From Dactylosporangium vinaceum (GTDB lineage Bacteria; Actinomycetota; Actinomycetes; Mycobacteriales; Micromonosporaceae): a stretch of DNA of 64,000 nt. A model generated the notes under the pieces. It was not told where the DNA came from. It was given only the letters and a program-made list of their open reading frames with translations, and ran no database searches. Positions within the stretch are counted from its first letter, which is position 1; the number at the start of each line of letters is the position of its first letter. A program made the translations under genes and the position numbers. The DNA is taken from positions 5,394,001 through 5,458,000 of the forward strand of contig NZ_CP061913.1 of assembly GCF_019904175.1 (NCBI RefSeq). The letters are read 5' to 3'. Below, piece after piece: positions 58,831 through 64,000 of the stretch.

Positions 58831-60510
58831 ATGACCTCCGCCTTGACTCGGCGCCGCTCGCCCCGGCGCTGGGCCGCCGTCGCGGCCGCCGTCCTACTGA
58901 TCCTCACCGGCGCCGTCACCGCCGTCCTGCGCGCGCCAAGTGCCCAGGCACTGGAGAACGGCGTCGCCCGTACCCCACCCATGGGCTGGAACAGCTGGAA
59001 CACATTCGGCTGCAACATCAACGAGACACTCATCCGGCAGATGGCCGACGCGATCGTCAGCAGCGGCCTGCGCGACCTGGGCTACCAGTACGTCGTCGTC
59101 GACGACTGCTGGTTCAACCCGAACCGGGACTCGTCGGGGAACCTGCAGGGTGACCCGTCGCGGTTCCCCAGTGGTATGAAGGCGCTGGGTGACTACCTGC
59201 ACGGCAAGGGTCTGAAGTTCGGTATCTACGAGGCGCCGCTGGACAAGACGTGCGGGCAGTATTTCGGCAGCTATCCGGGTGCGACCGGTAGTGGTGGTCA
59301 TGAGACGCAGGACGCGCGGCAGTTCGCGGCGTGGGGCGTGGACTACCTGAAGTACGACTGGTGCTCGCCGACGGGCTCGATCAACGATCAGGTCACCGTG
59401 TTCTCGCGGATGCGTGACGCGCTGGCCGCGACGGGCCGGCCGATCGTGTACAGCATCAACCCGAACAGCGTCCATGCGAAGACCGGCCCGCAGCGTAACT
59501 GGGGCGATGTGGCCAATCTGTGGCGGACGACCGAGGACATCCAGAACATGTGGAACGGTGGTCAGGCCAACAACTATCCGATGGGTGTGCAGAACATCGT
59601 CGACGTCACGGTGCCGCTGGCCGGGTACGCCGGGCCGGGGCACTTCAACGACCCGGACATGCTTGAGGTCGGCCGGGGCGGCGGGATGAACGACACCGAG
59701 ATGCGCAGCCACTTCGCGTTGTGGGCGATGCTCGCCGCGCCGCTGCTGGCCGGCAACGACATCCGTTCGATGAACGCCGCGACCACGACGATCCTGGGCA
59801 ACCGCAACCTCATCGCGATCGACCAGGACTCGCTCGGGCTGCAGGCGACCCAGGTCTCCAACGACGGCACCCGCCGGGTGCTGGCCAAACGGCTCGCCAA
59901 CGGCGACGTCGCGGTGGCCCTGTTCAACCAGGGCGGCTCCACCACCACCGTCTCGACCACCGCGGCGGCCGTGGGCAAGGCCGGCACCGCGTTCACGCTC
60001 CTCGACGCCTGGAGCGGCGCGGTCACCAACTCGTCCGGCCCGATCTCGGCCTCGGTGCCGGCCCACGGCACTGTCGTCTACCGGGTCAGCGGCGGTACCA
60101 CCGGCGGCACCACCTCGCCGCCGCCGTCCAACGGCGCCACGACGCTCGTCAGCGCCGCCTCCGGCCGCTGCCTCGACGTGCCCAACAGCAACACCGCCAA
60201 CGGCACGCAGCCGGTGATCTGGGACTGCAACGGCCAGGCCAACCAGCGCTGGACGGCCGCCGGGTCGACCCTGCAGGCCCTCGGCAAGTGCCTCGACGCC
60301 CCGCTGGGCGCCACCGCCGGCAGCAAGGTCCAGCTGTGGGACTGCAACGGCGGCACCAACCAGCAGTGGACGTTCAACGCCAACGGGACCGTCAGCGGCG
60401 CCGCCTCCGGCCTGTGCCTCGACGTGAACGGCAACGCCACCGCCAACGGCACGACGGTCCTGCTCTGGACGTGCAGCGCGGCCGCCAACCAGCGCTGGAC
60501 CCGGGCCTGA
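58831..60510 (+). CDS. GH27 alpha-galactosidase/beta-L-arabinopyranosidase with ricin-type (CBM13) domain
   Basis: A 559-aa secreted enzyme. Signal about 1-41, GH27 barrel about 43-330 with nucleophile D176 (YLKYDWC) and acid/base Asp in HFNDPDMLEVG, beta domain about 330-415, linker, CBM13 about 432-559. Paralogue of the GH27 at 40240-41841. ATG at 58831 follows GAAGGACT. It is followed at 34 bases by a GH43 gene and then a GH62 gene, probably one operon. Part of the catalytic region (about 59160-59690) uses more T-ending codons than its flanks. Confidence 0.88.
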   Translation: MTSALTRRRSPRRWAAVAAAVLLILTGAVTAVLRAPSAQALENGVARTPPMGWNSWNTFGCNINETLIRQMADAIVSSGLRDLGYQYVVVDDCWFNPNRDSSGNLQGDPSRFPSGMKALGDYLHGKGLKFGIYEAPLDKTCGQYFGSYPGATGSGGHETQDARQFAAWGVDYLKYDWCSPTGSINDQVTVFSRMRDALAATGRPIVYSINPNSVHAKTGPQRNWGDVANLWRTTEDIQNMWNGGQANNYPMGVQNIVDVTVPLAGYAGPGHFNDPDMLEVGRGGGMNDTEMRSHFALWAMLAAPLLAGNDIRSMNAATTTILGNRNLIAIDQDSLGLQATQVSNDGTRRVLAKRLANGDVAVALFNQGGSTTTVSTTAAAVGKAGTAFTLLDAWSGAVTNSSGPISASVPAHGTVVYRVSGGTTGGTTSPPPSNGATTLVSAASGRCLDVPNSNTANGTQPVIWDCNGQANQRWTAAGSTLQALGKCLDAPLGATAGSKVQLWDCNGGTNQQWTFNANGTVSGAASGLCLDVNGNATANGTTVLLWTCSAAANQRWTRA

Positions 60511-60544
60511 CGGGCCGCCCCGTCCCATCCGAAGGGATTCACCC

Positions 60545-62623
60545 ATGACATTGAGACGCAGGGCCGCGACCATCTTCGCCACCGCGCTCGCGCTGGCCGC
60601 GGGCGGTGCGGTCGCACTGCACATCGCACCGGCCTCCGCGGCCACGGTCGACACGACCGCGTGGTACACCCTCGTCAACCGCAACAGCGGCAAGGCGATC
60701 GACGTGTACAACTCGGCGACGAACGACGGCGCCCGCATCACCCAGTGGACCCGCAACAACGGGACCAACCAGCAGTGGCAGTTCGTCGACTCCGGCGGCG
60801 GCTACTACCGGCTGAAGTCGCGCCTGTCGGGCAAGGTCCTCGACGTGTACAACCTCTCCACCGCCGACGGCGCGAGCATCGTGCAGTGGTCCGACGGCAA
60901 CGGCGTCAACCAGCAGTTCCGCCTGGCCGACTCCGACGGCGGCTACGTGCGCCTGCTCAACCGCAACAGCGGCAAGGCCGTCGAGGTCCAGAACGCCTCC
61001 ACGGCCGACGGGGGCAACATCGTGCAGTACAACGACTGGGGCGGCACCAACCAGCAGTGGCAGCTCGTGCGGGCCGACGGCGGCGGGACCAGCCCGACGC
61101 CGACCACGCCGGGGCCGACGACGCCGGGCCCGACCGGGCAGTTCACGAACCCGGTGATATGGCAGGACTTCGCCGACGGCGACATCATCCGGGTCGGCGA
61201 CACCTACTACTACTCCGCCTCGACCATGCACTACTCGCCGGGCGCGCCGATCCTGCGCTCCTACGACCTGGTCAACTGGGAGTACGCCGGGCACTCGGTG
61301 CCCAACCTCGACTTCGACTCCAACGCCTACAACCTCAGCGGCGGGCGGGCCTACGTCAAGGGCATCTGGGCCTCGGCGCTGAACTACCGCAGCAGCAACA
61401 GCACGTTCTACTGGCTGGGCTGCACGGAGTTCAACCGCACCTACGTGTACAGCTCGACGTCGATCGACAGCGGCTGGTCGAAGAAGGCCCGGATCAACAA
61501 GTGCTACTACGACGCCGGCCTGCTCTTCGACAACGACACCCCGTACGTCGCCTACGGCAACACCACCATCAGCGTGGCCCAGCTGTCGTCGGACCTGACC
61601 TCGGAGGTGCGCTCGCAGACGGTGTACCAGACCCCGTCGAGCATCGGCACCCTGGAGGGGTCCCGCATGTACAAGCGGGGCAACTACTACTACATCTGGG
61701 TGACCCGGCCGGCCAACGGGCAGTACGTGCTGCGCTCGACCAGCCCGTGGGGGCCGTACGAGCAGCGCCAGGTCCTGCTGAACACGCCCGGCCCGATCTC
61801 CGGCGGCGGCGTGCCGCACCAGGGCGGCCTCGTGCAGACCCAGAACGGTGACTGGTACTACATGGCGTTCACCGACGCCTACCCGGGTGGCCGGGTGCCG
61901 ACGCTCGCGCCGATCTCCTGGAGCGGCGACTGGCCGGTGCTGCAGACCGTCAACGGCGCCTGGGGCGTGAACTACCCGAAGCCGAACATCACCACCACGA
62001 AGACCGTCAAGCCGATGATCGGCACCGACACGTTCACCGGGACCGGACTCGGGCCGCAGTGGGAGTGGAACCACAACCCCGACAACACCAAGTGGTCGAC
62101 CGGCAGCGGGCTGCGGCTGCAGACCGCGACCGTGACCGGCGACCTGTACAACGCCCGCAACACCCTGACCCAGCGCATCCAGGGCCCGTCGTCGACGGCG
62201 ACCGTCGAGCTGGACTACTCGGCGATGGCCGACGGAGACCGATCCGGGCTGGCGATGCTGCGGGACTCCTCGGCGTGGATCGGCATCCAGCGTGACAACG
62301 GCGCCGCCCGCGTCACCATGGTGAACGGCCTGACCATGGACGGCAGCTGGAACACCACCGGCACGGGCACCGTGGCCGCCGCGGCCAACGTCTCCGGCGG
62401 CCGGATCTGGCTGCGCGCCACCGCCGACATCCGGCCCGGGTCCGGGCGGCAGGCCCGATTCTCCTACAGCACTGACGGCACCAACTTCATCGCGCTGGGG
62501 CCGGCGTTCACGCTCAACAACGCCTGGCAGTTCTTCATGGGCTACCGCTACGCCGTCTTCAACTACGCCACAAGATCGCTCGGTGGCGCCGTCACCGTGC
62601 GCTCGTTCACCCAGTCCGTTTAG
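60545..62623 (+). CDS. Secreted GH43 arabinofuranosidase/xylosidase with N-terminal ricin-type (CBM13) domain
   Basis: A 692-aa secreted enzyme. Signal about 1-33, CBM13 about 36-178, Thr/Pro linker (180-198), GH43 propeller about 200-490 with base D211 (FADGDIIRV), Asp in CYYDAGLLFD and acid Glu in TLEGSRMY, then a C-terminal lectin-like sandwich (about 500-690) usual in GH43 beta-xylosidase and arabinofuranosidase types. ATG at 60545 follows GAAGGG. Ten bases separate its stop from the GH62 start, so they are co-transcribed. Confidence 0.87.
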   Translation: MTLRRRAATIFATALALAAGGAVALHIAPASAATVDTTAWYTLVNRNSGKAIDVYNSATNDGARITQWTRNNGTNQQWQFVDSGGGYYRLKSRLSGKVLDVYNLSTADGASIVQWSDGNGVNQQFRLADSDGGYVRLLNRNSGKAVEVQNASTADGGNIVQYNDWGGTNQQWQLVRADGGGTSPTPTTPGPTTPGPTGQFTNPVIWQDFADGDIIRVGDTYYYSASTMHYSPGAPILRSYDLVNWEYAGHSVPNLDFDSNAYNLSGGRAYVKGIWASALNYRSSNSTFYWLGCTEFNRTYVYSSTSIDSGWSKKARINKCYYDAGLLFDNDTPYVAYGNTTISVAQLSSDLTSEVRSQTVYQTPSSIGTLEGSRMYKRGNYYYIWVTRPANGQYVLRSTSPWGPYEQRQVLLNTPGPISGGGVPHQGGLVQTQNGDWYYMAFTDAYPGGRVPTLAPISWSGDWPVLQTVNGAWGVNYPKPNITTTKTVKPMIGTDTFTGTGLGPQWEWNHNPDNTKWSTGSGLRLQTATVTGDLYNARNTLTQRIQGPSSTATVELDYSAMADGDRSGLAMLRDSSAWIGIQRDNGAARVTMVNGLTMDGSWNTTGTGTVAAAANVSGGRIWLRATADIRPGSGRQARFSYSTDGTNFIALGPAFTLNNAWQFFMGYRYAVFNYATRSLGGAVTVRSFTQSV

Positions 62624-63157
62624 GAGTTCTCTGTGCACAGGAAAGCGTTCGGCGCCGCGCTGGCGGCGGCGGTCGTGGCCGCGGGGGTGGTTGTCGCGAT
62701 CAATGCGACATCCGCCTCGGCGGCGACCGTCGACACCTCGGCGTGGTACACCCTCGTCAACCGCAACTCCGGCAAGGCACTCGACGTCTGCGGCTCCGCC
62801 ACCACGGACGGCGCCTGCATCCAGCAGTACGCGCAGTCGGGCGGGCAGAACCAGCAGTGGCAGTTCGTCGACTCCGGCGGCGGCTACTACCGGCTCAAGG
62901 CCCGGCACTCCGGCAAGGTCCTGGACGTGTACAACCTGTCCACCGCGGACTCCGCCAAGATCGTGCAGTGGACCGACGGCAACGGCACCAACCAGCAGTT
63001 CCGGCTGGCCGACTCCGACAGCGGCTACGTCCGGCTGATCAACCGCAACTCCAGCAAGGCCGTCGAGGTGCAGGGCGCCTCCACCGCCGACGGTGGAGCG
63101 GTCGTGCAGTACAGCGACTGGGGCGGCACCAACCAGCAGTGGCAGCTCGTCCGGGTC
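60646..63157 (+). repeat. CBM13-coding direct repeat shared by the GH43 and GH62 genes
   Basis: The N-terminal ricin modules (about 60646-61075 and 62728-63157) are direct repeats with a 2082-bp offset. They share long identical stretches, such as TGGTACACCCTCGTCAACCG at 60662 and 62744. Confidence 0.8.
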
Positions 63158-64000
63158 GGCACCACCACGCCGACCACACCGGGCAGCACGGGCGGCGGCA
63201 CCTGCTCGCTGCCGTCGTCGTACCGGTGGTCCTCGACGGGCGCCCTCGCGACGCCCAAGTCGGGCTGGGCGTCGCTGAAGGACTTCACCAACGTCGTCTA
63301 CAACGGCAAGCACCTGGTCTACGCCACCACCCACGACACCGGCTCCACGTGGGGGTCGATGAACTTCGGCCTGTTCACCAACTGGTCCGACATGGGCTCG
63401 GCGAGCCAGAACAAGATGAACTTCAACGCGGTGGCGCCGACGTTGTTCTACTTTGCGCCGAAGAACATCTGGGTGCTGACGTATCAGTGGGGTGGGACGG
63501 CGTTCTCGTACCGCACGTCCAGTGACCCGTCCAACGCCAACGGGTGGTCGGCGCAGCAGACGCTGTTCACGGGCAGCATCTCCGGCTCCGGGACCGGGCC
63601 GATCGACCAGACGCTGATCGGTGACGGTCAGAACATGTACCTGTTCTTCGCCGGTGACAACGGCAAGATCTACCGGGCCAGCATGCCGATCGGGAACTTC
63701 CCCGGCAGCTTCGGCTCCAGCTACACCCAGGTCATGAGCGACTCGACGAACAACCTCTTCGAGGCCGTCGAGGTCTACAAGGTCCAGGGCCAGAACCAGT
63801 ACCTGATGATCGTCGAGGCGATCGGCAGCCAGGGCCGCTACTTCCGCTCGTTCACGTCCTCCAGCCTGAGCGGGTCCTGGACCCCGCAGGCGGCCAGCGA
63901 GTCCAACCCGTTCGCGGGCAAGGCCAACAGCGGCGCGACCTGGACCAACGACATCAGCCACGGTGACCTGGTCCGGACCAACCCGGACCAGACCAAGACC
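62633..64000 (+). CDS. GH62 alpha-L-arabinofuranosidase with N-terminal ricin-type (CBM13) domain, 3' end outside window
   Basis: 456 codons are present and the frame is still open at the window edge. Signal about 1-30, CBM13 about 33-175, short linker, then GH62 from LPSSYRWSSTG onward. Catalytic residues visible: Asp in SLKDFTNVVY, Asp in GPIDQTLIGD, Glu in LFEAVEVYK. GH62 enzymes remove arabinofuranose from singly substituted arabinoxylan. The GTG at 62633 follows TAGGAG, ten bases after the GH43 stop. Only the last blade of the propeller and the stop should be missing. Confidence 0.88.
   Translation, partial: MHRKAFGAALAAAVVAAGVVVAINATSASAATVDTSAWYTLVNRNSGKALDVCGSATTDGACIQQYAQSGGQNQQWQFVDSGGGYYRLKARHSGKVLDVYNLSTADSAKIVQWTDGNGTNQQFRLADSDSGYVRLINRNSSKAVEVQGASTADGGAVVQYSDWGGTNQQWQLVRVGTTTPTTPGSTGGGTCSLPSSYRWSSTGALATPKSGWASLKDFTNVVYNGKHLVYATTHDTGSTWGSMNFGLFTNWSDMGSASQNKMNFNAVAPTLFYFAPKNIWVLTYQWGGTAFSYRTSSDPSNANGWSAQQTLFTGSISGSGTGPIDQTLIGDGQNMYLFFAGDNGKIYRASMPIGNFPGSFGSSYTQVMSDSTNNLFEAVEVYKVQGQNQYLMIVEAIGSQGRYFRSFTSSSLSGSWTPQAASESNPFAGKANSGATWTNDISHGDLVRTNPDQTKT

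Noticed and set aside
60539..63961. 1140-aa open frame antisense to GH43 and GH62
   Set aside because: A long stop-free antisense frame is expected opposite GC-rich coding sequence. Its translation is low-complexity Gly/Val/Arg/Ala and the plus strand has two clear glycosidases.

Overview
The window is GC-rich (around 70% by eye), with C/G-ending codons, frequent GTG starts and a SigE-family sigma factor. The secreted enzymes carry ricin-type (CBM13) and CBM2 modules and the transporters depend on an unlinked ATPase. Together these point to a plant-litter-degrading actinomycete, most likely of the Micromonosporaceae (Actinoplanes/Micromonospora-like); this is inferred from style, not from a marker gene. 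I saw no rRNA, tRNA, CRISPR array, insertion sequence or phage gene.

Layout. 1-3.6 kb: small housekeeping or accessory genes (RibD/DHFR-fold reductase, acetyltransferase, SigE-family sigma factor with a membrane partner). 3.7-9.7 kb: GH16, a GH10 xylanase and a GH127 beta-L-arabinofuranosidase. 9.7-13.5 kb: GGDEF-EAL protein and LtrA-like membrane protein. 13.7-18.1 kb: a GH10-like protein with an altered active site, divergent from a sugar ABC importer. 18.1-20.8 kb: SigG-like sigma factor and an MFS exporter. 20.8-27.5 kb: CE1 esterase, GH59, LD-carboxypeptidase and a GH43 galactanase-like protein. 27.5-33.2 kb: two small membrane proteins and a resorcinol/hydroxyquinol catabolic cluster containing a fused maleylacetate reductase/hydroxyquinol dioxygenase. 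33.5-52.2 kb: a dense carbohydrate-active region (GH39-like, GH10, GH54-GH27-GH54 operon, SGNH esterase, three other esterases, GH43) plus a membrane-anchored sigma factor and a PaaX regulator. 52.2-58.5 kb: GntR regulator, second ABC importer, enolase-superfamily dehydratase and aldo/keto reductase. 58.8-64 kb: GH27, GH43 and GH62, the last cut by the window edge.

How it fits together. About twenty secreted enzymes cover arabinoxylan, arabinan and type II arabinogalactan: xylanases, arabinofuranosidases (GH43, GH54, GH62, GH127), GH27, exo-galactanase-like GH43, GH59 and de-esterifying enzymes. Two ABC importers take up the products.

The most interesting feature is the gene at 35415-36887. 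It encodes a single polypeptide with an ECF-type sigma factor, an HxxxCxxC anti-sigma-like motif, one membrane helix and an extracellular AbfB (CBM42, arabinofuranose-binding) domain. Eight intergenic sites share the architecture GAAA(n)YGTTAT-N17-RGTCG (seven with exact GTTAT and GTC, one with a single mismatch). All point toward a downstream gene: GH127, LD-carboxypeptidase, GH43, GH39-like, the GH54 operon, a second GH43, GH27 and the sigma gene itself. I propose an arabinofuranose-sensing, autoregulated sigma factor and its regulon. Separate layers are visible: LacI-type operators (TGTKAGCGCTCACA) at several of the same genes, and a promoter type with TCATACG before the -10 at xylanase, importer and aldo/keto reductase genes.
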